The notes: generated by a model not told the origin, from the sequence alone. A stretch of 64,000 bases of DNA from Flavobacteriales bacterium (GCA_015075325.1 JABTUP010000008.1:1-64000), one strand, 5' to 3'; shown: positions 38,285 through 48,200, counted from the stretch's first letter. Program-made: numbers and translations.

Positions 38285-39211
38285 ATGAGTTTTAAAATTG
38301 ACATACAGCAAATACAGCAATACTCAAAATTGGAATTGATTGCTAAGCAGGTAGTAGAAGGCTTTATTACTGGTTTACATAAAAGTCCATTTCATGGTTT
38401 TTCGGTCGAATTTGCAGAACATCGATTGTATAATACCGGAGAATCTACACGTCATGTTGACTGGAAATTGTATGGGAGAACCGATAAATTATTTTTAAAA
38501 CGGTATGAAGAAGAAACCAATTTACGATGTCAGTTGGTAATTGATGCTTCTTCATCAATGTATTTTCCTGAAATAGATTATGCTTCCGATAAATTTAACA
38601 AACTAAAATTTTCCATTTATGCATCGGCAGCCATAATGAATTTAATGAAAAAACAACGCGATGCAGCGGGTTTAAGTATTTTTAGTGATAAATTAGATGT
38701 TCATACTCCAGCAAAATCGAATACAGTTCATCATAAATATTTAATTCACGAACTAGAAAATTTAATTAATAAGCCTAATGTAAATAAAAAAACATTTGCA
38801 ATAAAATCGTTGCATACCATTGCTGAAAGTCTGCACAAACGTTCTTTAATAATATTGTTCAGTGATATGATGGAGAATACAGGTCAACAAGAAGAGCTTT
38901 TTTCGGCTTTGCAGCATTTAAAACACAATAAGCACGAGGTAATATTGTTTCATACGGTTGATAAGGATAAAGAAATTGATTTTAATTTTGAAAATCGTCC
39001 ATATCAGTTCATCGATTTAGAAAGCGGAGAAGAAATTAAATTGCATCCAAACGAAGTAAAAGAAAGCTATATAGCTCAAATTCAAGAACAAACCAATCAA
39101 CTAAAATTGAAATGTGGTCAATATGGAATTGAGTTTGTTGAAATAGATGTAAATAAAGGTTTCCATCAGGTGTTACTTACCTATTTAATTAAGCGAAAAA
39201 AAATGAAATAA
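38285..39211 (+). CDS. DUF58 / von Willebrand A-like protein
   Basis: A 308-residue protein with the DUF58 motif ESTRHVDWKLYGRTDKLFLKRYEEETN in the first 80 residues, followed by a vWA-like domain beginning LVIDASSSM (a MIDAS DxSxS) and continuing SLIILFSDMMEN. DUF58 proteins usually stand with a MoxR AAA+ ATPase and vWA genes in operons; here no MoxR gene is adjacent, since the tRNA follows. The function is thought to be metal-dependent protein assembly or maturation. The last gene before the presumed mobile element. Confidence 0.85.
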   Translation: MSFKIDIQQIQQYSKLELIAKQVVEGFITGLHKSPFHGFSVEFAEHRLYNTGESTRHVDWKLYGRTDKLFLKRYEEETNLRCQLVIDASSSMYFPEIDYASDKFNKLKFSIYASAAIMNLMKKQRDAAGLSIFSDKLDVHTPAKSNTVHHKYLIHELENLINKPNVNKKTFAIKSLHTIAESLHKRSLIILFSDMMENTGQQEELFSALQHLKHNKHEVILFHTVDKDKEIDFNFENRPYQFIDLESGEEIKLHPNEVKESYIAQIQEQTNQLKLKCGQYGIEFVEIDVNKGFHQVLLTYLIKRKKMK

Positions 39212-39248
39212 TTTTTTTTAAAAAATTATGGAACATTAAAAAAATAAT

Positions 39249-39257
39249 TACATTTGC
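39249..39257 (+). promoter_or_regulatory. Promoter of tRNA-Asp
   Basis: TACATTTGC at 39249-39257 matches TAnnTTTGC exactly and lies 19 bases before the tRNA. Confidence 0.65.
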
Positions 39258-39275
39258 ACTCCTTTAAAGGAAAAC

Positions 39276-39349
39276 GGTTTGGTAGTTCAGTTGGTTAGAA
39301 TACCTGCCTGTCACGCAGGGGGTCGCGGGTTCGAGTCCCGTCCAGACCG
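39276..39349 (+). tRNA. tRNA-Asp(GTC)
   Basis: A 74-base cloverleaf: acceptor GGTTTGG pairs with CCAGACC (one G-T), T8 A9, D arm GTTC/GAAT, anticodon stem CCTGC/GCAGG with loop CTGTCAC (anticodon GTC, Asp), T arm GCGGG/CCCGT with TTCGAGT loop, discriminator G. CCA is not encoded. tRNA genes are frequent integration sites; the genes that follow look like an element, but the tRNA 3' end is not repeated in the window. Confidence 0.97.
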
Positions 39350-39364
39350 CAGAACAAATATGAG

Positions 39365-39400
39365 AAGCCTTGAAAACATTGATTTTCAAGGCTTTTTTGT
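39365..39400 (+). terminator. Terminator of tRNA-Asp
   Basis: AAGCCTTGAAAA (39365-39376) pairs with TTTTCAAGGCTT (39383-39394) and a T run follows. Confidence 0.85.
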
Positions 39401-39408
39401 TTTCTACT

Positions 39409-39428
39409 GTCGAGCAATTGTCGAGCAA
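39409..39428. repeat. Short direct repeat GTCGAGCAA downstream of the tRNA
   Basis: GTCGAGCAA occurs at 39409-39417 and 39420-39428, one helical turn apart. It could be an integrase arm or core site at the left border of the element, but no integrase gene is seen to confirm this. Confidence 0.35.
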
Positions 39429-39446
39429 CCATCTGTGTTTTTTTTA

Positions 39447-39478
39447 TTTGTTACTTAGTTTAATCTAGTTTATCTTTG
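39447..39478 (+). promoter_or_regulatory. Promoter of the 285-residue gene
   Basis: TATCTTTG at 39471-39478 matches the -7 box, and TTTG at 39447-39450 stands 20 bases upstream as a -33 box. Confidence 0.5.
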
Positions 39479-39500
39479 ATGAATCAAATTTAACTTTATT

Positions 39501-40358
39501 ATGTATAATATTCTAGTTCCCGTTGAAAAAAAATGGAGAGAACCTTTTTTAAGGTTTGTTGCTTTATTCGAGATAGTTTCTATTCCTTTACTTATTGTTT
39601 TAAAAAGAGTTCTTGTAAAAGATGGAAATTTGATTTATTCTAATTACCCTGTTAGATATTCTTGTATAGACTTGATGTTTGTTGATTTTCTTCAGTATAA
39701 GTTTCGGTTTATTTTTTTCGGAGTAAAAGCTAATCAGATGTTTATAATGGATAAAATTGAAGAAATGCAAATTCAAAGAGATCAGTCTGGTAGAAGAAAA
39801 TCCAGAAGAAACATTTTTATTAGAAATGAATTTGAAATGTATAAATCAATAGTAAATTCAAATTTGTATGAAAAGATAATTTTTAATTCTATTTTATTTG
39901 GAGACGCATTAATGAAAATAGAAAAAGCTAAAAATGAATATCAGAAGATTAAATCTAAGGAGCAAGAATTAATATATAGTAAGAGGAAATTATCTTTCGA
40001 TAAAATTCAATTTCCTGATAGTTATAAGGAAACAATGAATGCAATAATTGAGTATGAATATTTTTGTAATAATTCATCTGTCGATTTCGTTAATCCAGAA
40101 TTTAGTAAAGTCAAGAAATATCTTGGAGATAAGTATGCGAATAGAGTTGATAGTCTTGATAAAGATAGATTAGACGATATTATTGGAAAGTTGAATTATA
40201 TTGAGAAAGTAACTTTTTCCAAAGCAACTATTAGAGAATCCATAAAGTGGTCAAATCAATCTTTAAAGATTGCGATTTATTTTAAAAATGATGAAGTTAA
40301 AAAGAAAATTGAAGAAAGATTAGATTTTTTGAAGAAAGAATATTCCAAATGGATTTAA
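39501..40358 (+). CDS. Hypothetical protein at the element border
   Basis: A 285-residue protein not recognised. The N-terminus has a hydrophobic segment (FVALFEIVSIPLLIVL) and an aromatic-rich stretch (FLQYKFRFIFFG), and the rest is very rich in lysine, glutamate and isoleucine with coiled-coil-like character (IEKAKNEYQKIKSKEQELIYSKRKL). It has its own promoter. Codon use is more AT-rich than the chromosomal genes upstream, consistent with acquired cargo. It could be a membrane-linked accessory or effector, but there is no motif to support a role. Confidence 0.55.
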   Translation: MYNILVPVEKKWREPFLRFVALFEIVSIPLLIVLKRVLVKDGNLIYSNYPVRYSCIDLMFVDFLQYKFRFIFFGVKANQMFIMDKIEEMQIQRDQSGRRKSRRNIFIRNEFEMYKSIVNSNLYEKIIFNSILFGDALMKIEKAKNEYQKIKSKEQELIYSKRKLSFDKIQFPDSYKETMNAIIEYEYFCNNSSVDFVNPEFSKVKKYLGDKYANRVDSLDKDRLDDIIGKLNYIEKVTFSKATIRESIKWSNQSLKIAIYFKNDEVKKKIEERLDFLKKEYSKWI

Positions 40359-40390
40359 TTTAATTGCCTTATTTGTAGATATTTATGGTG

Positions 40391-40411
40391 GATAGTTGGT
40401 TACCAACTATC
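40391..40411. repeat. 21-bp perfect palindrome upstream of the excisionase-like gene
   Basis: GATAGTTGGT, T, ACCAACTATC: perfect 10-base arms with one central base. It lies 60 bases before the HTH gene at 40472 and may be its operator or the terminator of the upstream gene. Confidence 0.6.
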
Positions 40412-40471
40412 ACTAAAATATAATTATCCTGCTTTACTTCGCTTAGTATTAACAATTAAAACTAAAGCAAA

Positions 40472-40777
40472 ATGGAAGCAGAAATCAAAATCCAATTATT
40501 AAATGGAAACCAACTAAGTTATGTTGGATTAAATGAGTTTATATCCTTAATCTCATTAAAAATCAAAAACAGTAATTCTTTTAGTGTTTTAACTCCCCAA
40601 CATGATGCAAATCAATTTATGAAAATCCAGGAGGTTTGCAATTTACTAAGGATAAGTAAACCAACAATTTATAATTGGATTGAAAAAGGTATATTAACAC
40701 CTATTAAAATACAAGGAAGAGTTTATTATAATAGAGAAGATGTTTTAAAGCTTTTAGAAACAAATAAAAAGGGATAA
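40472..40777 (+). CDS. Helix-turn-helix DNA-binding protein (excisionase-like)
   Basis: A 101-residue protein. The C-terminal 50 residues form a MerR/excisionase-type winged helix: MKIQEVCNLLRISKPTIYNWIEKGILTPIKIQGRVYYNREDVLKLLE. Such proteins in Bacteroidota elements act as excisionases or regulators of element genes. The N-terminal half is a short leader with no motif. It is followed by the primase-like ATPase gene 50 bases away, a common pairing in mobilizable elements of this phylum. Confidence 0.82.
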   Translation: MEAEIKIQLLNGNQLSYVGLNEFISLISLKIKNSNSFSVLTPQHDANQFMKIQEVCNLLRISKPTIYNWIEKGILTPIKIQGRVYYNREDVLKLLETNKKG

Positions 40778-40828
40778 ACCACCACAGCCATCCCTCATTT
40801 ATTAATCTTTAAAATACTATCTATTTAC

Positions 40829-42049
40829 ATGAACAAAGATAAAGAAAAATATCCGTACCTACGGATAGGTTTTTCATATAAAATTATAGTTGAAAAACCA
40901 TTATTATCAGGAGATACCATAACCACTTTACAGGAGTGGAGAAAAGAAACTATAAAAGAAGACCACCCAACAAATAAAAATATACTTCGGGATATTCCTA
41001 AATATTTTGGCACAGTTGTTTACCCCGATCATATAAATTATAAACGAAGTATAGCTGGATTTTACAACACGTATGAGCCTTTAGATTATCAGCCAATAGA
41101 AGGTGAATGTGAAACGATTTTGATGTTTTTAAAACATATTTTTCAGGAGCAATTGGATATTGGGTTAGATTACATAAGTATCTTGTATAAATATCCTCTA
41201 CAACCCTTGCCAATATTGTGCTTGGTGTCAGTTAAGCGGAAAACAGGTAAGAGTACTTTTTTGGAGTTACTTAAATTGATTTTTGGTAGAAACATGACTA
41301 AAAGTTTTACTCAAGATTTACAATCGAGGTTTAATTCTGATTTGGTTGGTAAATTGATAATTGCAGCAGAAGAAATACTTTTTGAGCGATTGGAGGAGAC
41401 CGAGAAGTTCAAATACCTAAGCACTTCTAGGACTTTCAAAAGTGAATCAAAAGGAAAGGATAGAGAAGAGATTCCTTTCTTTGGCAAATTTATCCTACTA
41501 AGTAATCATGAGGAAACCTTTATAAAAATTGAGCCAGGGGAAGACAGATTCTGGGTAATTCAAGTAAAATCATTCGGAAATGAGGATGTCAGTCTTTTGG
41601 AGCAGATGAAAAATGAAATACCTCAATTTCTACATTTTCTACTTCAACGAAAAATGCACACAACTAACCGTACAAGATTGTGGTTTGAATTTAAAGATTA
41701 CGAAACTGAAGCATTAAAAAGAGTAATCAACCATAACAAAAATAGAGTTGAAATTGAGTTGGTAAATATCTTCTTAACCATTATGGAAAATTTTGAAGAA
41801 GATACAATTTGTTTTCAACCGAACGATTTGGCTAATTATTTATCTAAATCATATTTGCGAACAGATTTAACCATGATAAGAAAACTGCTTAAGGAGAAAT
41901 GGAAATTAGTTCCTGTATCGAATTCACTTTCTTACAAAAGGTTTTTTCTTTTATCTGATGGTAGTTTTTCTTCAAATGTAGAAAAAGGAAGGTATTATAC
42001 CATTACTAAAGCTTGGATTAAAGAAAATTATGATGATTTGATGAACTAA
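40829..42049 (+). CDS. Primase/helicase-like ATPase of a mobile element (DUF5906-type)
   Basis: A 406-residue protein with a superfamily-3-like ATPase core: Walker A in VKRKTGKSTFLELLKLIFG, then LVGKLIIAAEEILFE as Walker B-like strand, FGKFILLSNHEETFIKI as the motif C region and EDRFWVIQVKSF as arginine-finger region. Proteins of this type work in replication of phages and integrative elements. The N-terminal 130 residues have no clear primase domain, so a separate primase may be lacking or divergent. It is followed by a repeat cluster that may be its replication target. Confidence 0.75.
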   Translation: MNKDKEKYPYLRIGFSYKIIVEKPLLSGDTITTLQEWRKETIKEDHPTNKNILRDIPKYFGTVVYPDHINYKRSIAGFYNTYEPLDYQPIEGECETILMFLKHIFQEQLDIGLDYISILYKYPLQPLPILCLVSVKRKTGKSTFLELLKLIFGRNMTKSFTQDLQSRFNSDLVGKLIIAAEEILFERLEETEKFKYLSTSRTFKSESKGKDREEIPFFGKFILLSNHEETFIKIEPGEDRFWVIQVKSFGNEDVSLLEQMKNEIPQFLHFLLQRKMHTTNRTRLWFEFKDYETEALKRVINHNKNRVEIELVNIFLTIMENFEEDTICFQPNDLANYLSKSYLRTDLTMIRKLLKEKWKLVPVSNSLSYKRFFLLSDGSFSSNVEKGRYYTITKAWIKENYDDLMN

Positions 42050-42084
42050 ACTTGTTAGCTATTGATTAATAACGACTTAATGTA

Positions 42085-42231
42085 TTCATCACTTTATCAT
42101 CAATAGTTCATCAAAAGTAAAAATGATGAATAATACTAATATAACAAGTGATTATAAAATGATGACAAATTGATGAATCCTGAAAGTATTGTTGTTATTG
42201 GTTTACAGACTTTTTTTTCATCATTTCATCA
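42085..42231. repeat. Iteron-like TCATCA/TGATGA array
   Basis: Three direct units of 11 bases (TTCATCACTTT, ATCATCAATAG, TTCATCAAAAG) at 42085-42117, inverted TGATGA at 42124, 42160 and 42171, and TCATCA again at 42218 and 42226. One-turn phasing suggests a protein binding side by side on one DNA face. Confidence 0.6.
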
Positions 42232-42256
42232 AAAAAACAAAAAAATAGACTACTCA

Positions 42257-42298
42257 GGCTTTAGGAAAAAAATGGAATAGCTTTTTTTTCCTAAAGCC
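42257..42298. repeat. Perfect 16-bp hairpin before mobC
   Basis: GGCTTTAGGAAAAAAA (42257-42272) and TTTTTTTCCTAAAGCC (42283-42298) are perfect arms around a 10-base loop. Either an oriT-type hairpin for the relaxase or a terminator of the upstream ATPase gene. Confidence 0.65.
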
Positions 42299-42457
42299 AA
42301 AGATGAACCATGTTAGAAAATGTGAATTTATTGATAGAAATATTTTATTACAAAGAGGTATAGCAAGTCATGTTTTTAGTGCTAATTAATACCGATGTAT
42401 TGTAGCTCAAAAAACGACTTGGTATTCGCTTTCAGCTCATACAAAAAAAAGAAAAAA

Positions 42458-42844
42458 ATGGAAAATAATTCGACAAAAAACAAAGGTGGTCGACCTCTAT
42501 CTGAAGAACACGAAAAACAAGAATATCGGTTGGTAACTTATTTAGACCAAACCGAAAAAGAAGCGTATTTAATTTTTAAGAGAAATAATATTGGAAGCCA
42601 TTCTTTTCACTTGAAAAATGCTTTAATGCAATACGTTGGTTCAGCACCTCAAAAAACAAAAATCAATAAAGATGCAATCAGGATAATTGCAGAACTAAAT
42701 AAACTGGCTTCAAACTTAAATCAAATAGCAAAACACTTGAATAAAGGGTTGGATTTGGACGGAGCTTCTACCATTGAGTTTTTAAAAAATCAAAAACAAG
42801 CATTGCGTTTGATTTCAGAAATTAAAGAAAACATAACAAAATAA
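42458..42844 (+). CDS. MobC-like mobilization accessory protein
   Basis: A protein of about 128 residues starting MENNSTKNKGGRPLSEEHE; the frame is open to 42395, but this ATG gives the typical basic MobC N-terminus. The body has the RHH-like segment (EYRLVTYLDQTEKEAYL) and the C-terminal MobC motif ELNKLASNLNQIAKHLNKG. MobC proteins bind oriT and help the relaxase open the DNA. It stands first in an operon with an accessory protein and the relaxase (1-base and 4-base spacings). Confidence 0.85.
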   Translation: MENNSTKNKGGRPLSEEHEKQEYRLVTYLDQTEKEAYLIFKRNNIGSHSFHLKNALMQYVGSAPQKTKINKDAIRIIAELNKLASNLNQIAKHLNKGLDLDGASTIEFLKNQKQALRLISEIKENITK

Positions 42845-42845
42845 G

Positions 42846-43499
42846 ATGGCAACAATTGATGATTTAGTTAAAAAGCTAGATGAAGTCCATTCATCAACTG
42901 AAACAACTGAAGGTATTTTAGCTGAAGTACTGGACAAGCTAAACGAAGTTCAAAAAGCTATTCAAACTAATGATATTGAAAACCCAAATGAAAACGAAAC
43001 ACTTAACAAATTAGCAGCATTAGAAAGAACGCTACATCTAGTCATAGAAAACAAGCCTTTATTATCAGAGCTTCAAGCGTTAAAGCTTCAGTTGGAAAAA
43101 TGGTTCTCAAAACCTCAAGAAGAAGCTAAAAATATTGTGGTGTTTGGTGGAAACAATGCAATTGTTCGTTACCATCAAATTATGTTAGGTTTTGGTATCA
43201 TAGTTTTAGTGAAATTGGGTTTTGATTATATTCCAAATTATTTGATTCAGAAACGACAGCTCGAACAGGAATTTTTCATTTACAAAACCTATACAGAAAC
43301 ACATCAATTAAATGAGTTTTACCAAACAAAAAGTACTCAACACTTCGACAGTTTAATGGAATCAATCAAAAACCAATCAAATGAGTTTAAAACGAAACAT
43401 CAAAAGCTCATTGAATTTTGGAACAAGGAGCATGAAAAAGTTGTTTTAGAGCAGCAAATTAAACAGAACAAACAACGAATAAAAGAACTGGAGAAATGA
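42846..43499 (+). CDS. Coiled-coil membrane accessory protein of the mobilization operon
   Basis: A 217-residue protein between mobC and the relaxase. The first 100 residues are helical and acidic with coiled-coil heptads (DDLVKKLDEVHSSTETTEGILAEVLDKL), a membrane span lies near 115-135 (IMLGFGIIVLVKLGFDYI), and a second basic coiled coil follows (EKVVLEQQIKQNKQRIKELEK). Its ATG-stop contacts on both sides (ATGA overlap with the relaxase) support co-translation. Similar proteins are found with Bacteroidota relaxases; a membrane-tethering role for the relaxosome is plausible but unproven. Confidence 0.7.
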   Translation: MATIDDLVKKLDEVHSSTETTEGILAEVLDKLNEVQKAIQTNDIENPNENETLNKLAALERTLHLVIENKPLLSELQALKLQLEKWFSKPQEEAKNIVVFGGNNAIVRYHQIMLGFGIIVLVKLGFDYIPNYLIQKRQLEQEFFIYKTYTETHQLNEFYQTKSTQHFDSLMESIKNQSNEFKTKHQKLIEFWNKEHEKVVLEQQIKQNKQRIKELEK

Positions 43500-44371
43500 T
43501 TTGTAAAATGGCAATTATTGCAGAGCAGCATACTTTAAATTCATTGGAATATGCTGAACGTGGCGGAGAACAACTTTACACCAACAACGTGTTTGGTTCT
43601 CCAAAAGAAATTTTCAACGACTTTAAGTTGATTCAAGATTTAAACGATAGAGCCAAAAACAAAAGCATTCATGCTATTTTATCCTTTAATCCAAAAGATG
43701 ATTTGCAAAGATTAACCAAACAGGACTTGATTGATATTTCAAATAAATACCTGGAAAAACACGGTTTTGATGACAACCAAGCTGCCGTTTACTTGCATAA
43801 TGATAAGGCACATATACATTTACATATTGTTGCAAACCGAATTAAAATGGACGGAATTTGTGTAAGTTCTTCCAACAATTACTTTAAGAATTTGGAATTT
43901 GCTAAAGAAATGGAAAACCATTATCAGTTGATTAAAACCAATAGAAAAGAAAAAGGTGTCGATTTTGTAAAGGACAGCCAAAGAGCCAATCAAATTAAAG
44001 CCAAAATCGACAAAGCCCTTTTAAAAAGTTCAACAATGGACGAGTTTTGCAAACACATGAAAAACATGAATGTATTGGTTTTAAGAGGACGTGGTATAGC
44101 CTTTGTAGATGGTTCGGGAGCAAAGTTTAAAGGTTCTGAAATTGGCAGGGAATATTCCCTAATGGGCATCGAAAAACAACTTAATCAAACTGCTTCATCT
44201 TTAGATTTAAAGCAAGAACCTGGAGCGAAACTAACTGTTGAACCAAAAGTTGAAAATCAAACCGAATTAAATCTGTCGATTTCAGATTTTTATATTAATC
44301 CTAAACACTTTAGAGACGACGATGAAGAGGAAGATTACAAGAAACGCAAAAACAGAAATAGAGGCTTTTAA
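43496..44371 (+). CDS. Relaxase/mobilization nuclease
   Basis: A 291-residue MobA/VirD2-type relaxase. The metal-binding three-histidine motif is present in KAHIHLHIVANRI, and the preceding LHNDK and SNNYFKNLEFAKEME blocks are typical. It should nick oriT and stay attached to the 5' end through an N-terminal tyrosine (candidate Y in SLEYAERGG or QLYTNN). The start overlaps the upstream gene by ATGA; a start at 43508 is also possible. At 291 residues it is shorter than most chromosomal relaxases, but complete. It ends by overlapping the convergent phosphoesterase gene. No conjugation (Tra) genes are present, so transfer would need a helper. Confidence 0.85.
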   Translation: MICKMAIIAEQHTLNSLEYAERGGEQLYTNNVFGSPKEIFNDFKLIQDLNDRAKNKSIHAILSFNPKDDLQRLTKQDLIDISNKYLEKHGFDDNQAAVYLHNDKAHIHLHIVANRIKMDGICVSSSNNYFKNLEFAKEMENHYQLIKTNRKEKGVDFVKDSQRANQIKAKIDKALLKSSTMDEFCKHMKNMNVLVLRGRGIAFVDGSGAKFKGSEIGREYSLMGIEKQLNQTASSLDLKQEPGAKLTVEPKVENQTELNLSISDFYINPKHFRDDDEEEDYKKRKNRNRGF

Positions 44372-45090
44372 TCTTCAAGTTCGCAATTCTCTTCAAAATA
44401 GAGTTTACGGTTGGTTAAATCGACACAACATAGTTTTCCTAGTTCTGGTTTAGGGTTTTGATTTTCTGATTTTAACAAATAAGCTTTAGTGTAACAACAA
44501 CCGGCATCAATATTTAGTACTTTTTTTTCTTCAAAGTTGTGAAATTGAGTTTCAATATCAAGTTGTGTTTGTGCCGTATGACCGTGAATAACATAGCGAT
44601 TTCCCAACCATTTGTAATCCAAAAACTCATACCAGTTCCTGGTCCACAAAACCACACTTGGTAAAAATGGGTCTTTAAACTGTATGTTGTTTATTCCTGC
44701 ATGAACAAAAATAAAATCATCAACTTCAGCTTTAAGCAGCATGGATTTAAAAAACAATTGGTATTGCTGCTCCAATTCGTTATAGTTGGTTACTCCAAAG
44801 CTTTCAAGTGTTTCTCTTCCACCGTTTCTTAACCACCTTTCTTGATCTGAATCGGAATTAACGCTGTTTATCATCAATTCTTCATGGTTTCCCAATAATT
44901 TTTCAATTAAAAAACCTTCAGCCTTAAGTTTTAATATGTGGTCGATTAAAAGTTTCGTGTTTGCTCCCCTATCAACTAAATCGCCTAGCAAGTAAAGTTT
45001 ATCGGTTTTGTTGAATTTGATTTGTTGCAACAGTTTTATAAATGTCTTTCCGCAACCGTGAATGTCTGATATGGCTAAAGTTCTACTCAT
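44368..45090 (-). CDS. Ser/Thr-phosphatase-type metallophosphoesterase
   Basis: About 240 residues of the PPP/ApaH group: SDIHGCGKTF, LLGDLVDRGANT, LLGNHEELM, FVHAGIN and VIHGHTAQ supply the two-metal site. Members dephosphorylate serine/threonine phosphoproteins or cleave diadenosine tetraphosphate. The frame extends to 45105, but the ATG at 45090 (MSRTLAISD) fits the family start. It lies on the opposite strand to the element genes, between the relaxase and the restriction enzyme, so it may be cargo or a leftover of the chromosome. Confidence 0.87.
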   Translation of the reverse strand: MSRTLAISDIHGCGKTFIKLLQQIKFNKTDKLYLLGDLVDRGANTKLLIDHILKLKAEGFLIEKLLGNHEELMINSVNSDSDQERWLRNGGRETLESFGVTNYNELEQQYQLFFKSMLLKAEVDDFIFVHAGINNIQFKDPFLPSVVLWTRNWYEFLDYKWLGNRYVIHGHTAQTQLDIETQFHNFEEKKVLNIDAGCCYTKAYLLKSENQNPKPELGKLCCVDLTNRKLYFEENCELED

Positions 45091-45235
45091 TTTATTGAGC
45101 TGCAAAATTACTGATAATAAAGCAATACTAGATGTTAAACCAACTCACAAACTTTGTTGAAAACACTTCATAAGTTTTAGCGTTTTTTAGCACAAAAAAT
45201 CTGATTTTTAAAGTTCTTAAAGCACAACGATTTAT

Positions 45236-48200
45236 ATGGCATTATATCAAACATCAGTATTAAAAAATTACCTTAAAAGACAGGACAAAGAAACCGTCGC
45301 TAAAGCGTTTAAAAAGTTTAGCAAATACTTCCATAACACTAGCATACAGCAAAACATTAGAGAAAGCAAAGAAGAACAATTTCAGGAAGGATTTTTACGT
45401 GAATTGTTTGTAGATATTTTGGGTTACACCCTAAACCCACACCCCAATTATAACCTAACCACCGAACTAAAAAACGAAAAAGGAGCAAAAAAAGCCGATG
45501 GTGCAATTTTACTCGATGGAAATGCTTTGGGAGTTATTGAGCTAAAAAGCACCAAAACCAAAGATTTAGAAAGCATACGCCAACAGGCATTTGATTACAA
45601 AGCAAACCAAACAGGCTGCGTGTATGTAATTACTTCTAATTTCGAAAAGCTTCGTTTTTACATTAACAATGCTGTTGAATTTGAAGAGTTTGATTTGTTT
45701 ACCCTTACCGAAAGCCGATTTGAACTGCTTTATTTGTGTTTGCACAAAGACAATTTACTAAGCAATGTTCCGCTTAAAATTAAAGAAGCTTCAGTTCGTG
45801 AGGAAGAAGTAATTACCAAACAGTTTTACAACGATTATTCGTTGTTTAAACGCGAGTTGTTTAGAGATTTGGTAAAACTCAACATGAAAAACGAAGTGTT
45901 TAGACATGAGTTGAGTATACAGGATGCCGAAAGAGCCAACAAAAACATTAAACACACTTTATTTAAAAAATCTCAAAAGTTAATTGACCGCTTTTTGTTT
46001 ATCTTTTTTGCTGAAGATAGGGATTTGTTGCCTCCCAACTCTACCCTAAAAATATTAGAGCAATGGAACAAACTCAAAGATTTAGATGCTTATGCACCGC
46101 TTTACGAAAGGTTTAAACTCTACTTTGGTTATTTAGATACTGGAAGAAAAGGAACAGACAAAGGAGCTGAAATTTTTGCCTACAATGGCGGATTGTTTAA
46201 ACCCGATACCATTTTAGATAGTTTACTTATTAGTGATGAATTACTTTTTAAACATACAAAAACCCTTTCTAAATATGATTTTGAAAGCCAAGTTGATGTA
46301 AATATACTAGGACATATTTTTGAAAACTCGCTCAACGAAATAGAAAGTGTAAATGCCGAAATTGAAGGCGTTGAGTTTGACAAACAAAAAACCAAACGTA
46401 AAAAAGACGGAGTTTTCTATACACCAAAATACATTACCAAATACATTGTGGACAATACTGTTGGCAAGTTGTGTGAGGAAAAGAAAGCAGAACTAAATAT
46501 TGTTGACGAAGAATACACCAAAAACCGAAAAGGACGAACAACAGCCAAACTAAAAGAGCTGAAAGACCAATTGGACAATTACCGAAATTGGTTACTGCAA
46601 TTAACCATTTGTGACCCTGCTTGTGGCTCTGGAGCATTTTTAAATCAAGCGTTAGATTTTTTAATAAAAGAACACCAATACATTGACGAATTACAAACCA
46701 GTTTGTTGGGTGGTGGTTTTGTGTTCCCTGATATTGAAAATACCGTATTAGAAAACAACATTTTTGGAGTTGACCTTAACGAAGAAAGTGTTGAAATAGC
46801 CAAACTTTCGTTATGGTTGCGTACCGCACAGCCACGCAGAAAATTAAACGATTTAAGCAGTAATATAAAATGTGGCAATTCTTTAATTGACGACCCAAAA
46901 GTTGCAGGAGATAAAGCGTTTAAATGGGAAGATGAGTTTCCTCAAATTTTTGCCAAAGGCGGTTTTGATGTGGTAATTGGAAATCCGCCTTATGGTGCAA
47001 AACTTGATAAAAAAGATTTAGATTTTATCGTTACTAAATATTCAATTGGTGGATTAACAAAATTATTAAGCGATACCTATATTGCTTTTTACATCATTTC
47101 GAGTAATTTGCTTTTAAAAAACAAAGGCTTATTAAGTTTTATTGCACCAAATACATGGAGGTTAATTTCTAGTGGCGATAAGTTTAGAAATTATATGATG
47201 GGGGAGCAAGTATCTGTATTCAAAATTGTTCAACATCTTGAAAAAGTTTTTGCAGATGCTACTGTTGATTGTGATACTGTTTTCTTAACTAAAGATAAAA
47301 ATATAGATAAAGTTAATTTAATAATTAAAAATGGTGAAGTTGATGTTTTGAATCATTATATTGAATTTGAAAAATTAAAAGAACAGCCTTTTTTTAATTT
47401 AAACCTTACTATGCGGCATTATACTTTAATAGATAAAATTAAAAGTCAAGGTAAATTAATTTCTGAACTTTTTTCAATTAAGAATGGCATCAAACCATAT
47501 GAAAAAGGAAAAGGAACACCTCCTCAAACTGTGGAAACTATGAAATTAAAACCATTCACTTCTGAAAACAAGATATCTGAAAATTCATTACCATTAATTG
47601 GAGGTAGTTTATTTAATAGATATAAATTATATTGGGATGAAAACAGTTGGATTGAATATGGGGAATGGTTAGCTGCACCAAGAGATTCATCAATATTTGA
47701 TGTGAATGAAAAATTAATCTTTCGACAAACATCAGATAGTATTATTGGAACAAAGATTGAAAAAGGATATATCATGAGAAACAATACTCATATCCTTTTA
47801 CCAAATGATAATCGAGTGAATATTAATTATGCTTTAGGAGTTTTAAATTCTAAGTTAACTAACTATTATTATTGGACTATAAATCCTGAAAAAGGAGAGG
47901 CAATGGCAGAAGTCAAAGCATTTCATTTGGGATTATTGATTCTACCAATTGCTACTAATAAATTTCAGCATGAAATAGAAAATAAAGTCAATATTTTATT
48001 AATTAAAAATAGAACGTTAATTGGCTTAATCAATAAATTCACAAACTACATACAATCTCAATTCTTCATAGAAAAACTTACTACCAAACTCCAAAACTGG
48101 CACGAGTTAACCTTTGCAGAGTTTATAAAAGAGATAAATAAAGCCATTAAAACAGTTGGAGGCACACCATTAACCAAACTGCAAGAAATGGAGTGGATGG

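Larger units (their letters stand above)
42050..42457. other. Repeat-rich spacer, candidate element origin
   Basis: No gene is supported. Eight copies of TCATCA or its complement TGATGA lie at 42086-42231. Three of the first form are spaced exactly 11 bases (42086, 42097, 42108), and two complementary copies are also 11 apart (42160, 42171). A perfect hairpin follows at 42257-42298. The site lies between a replication ATPase and mobilization genes, as expected for an ori/oriT region; this is inferred. Confidence 0.55.
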
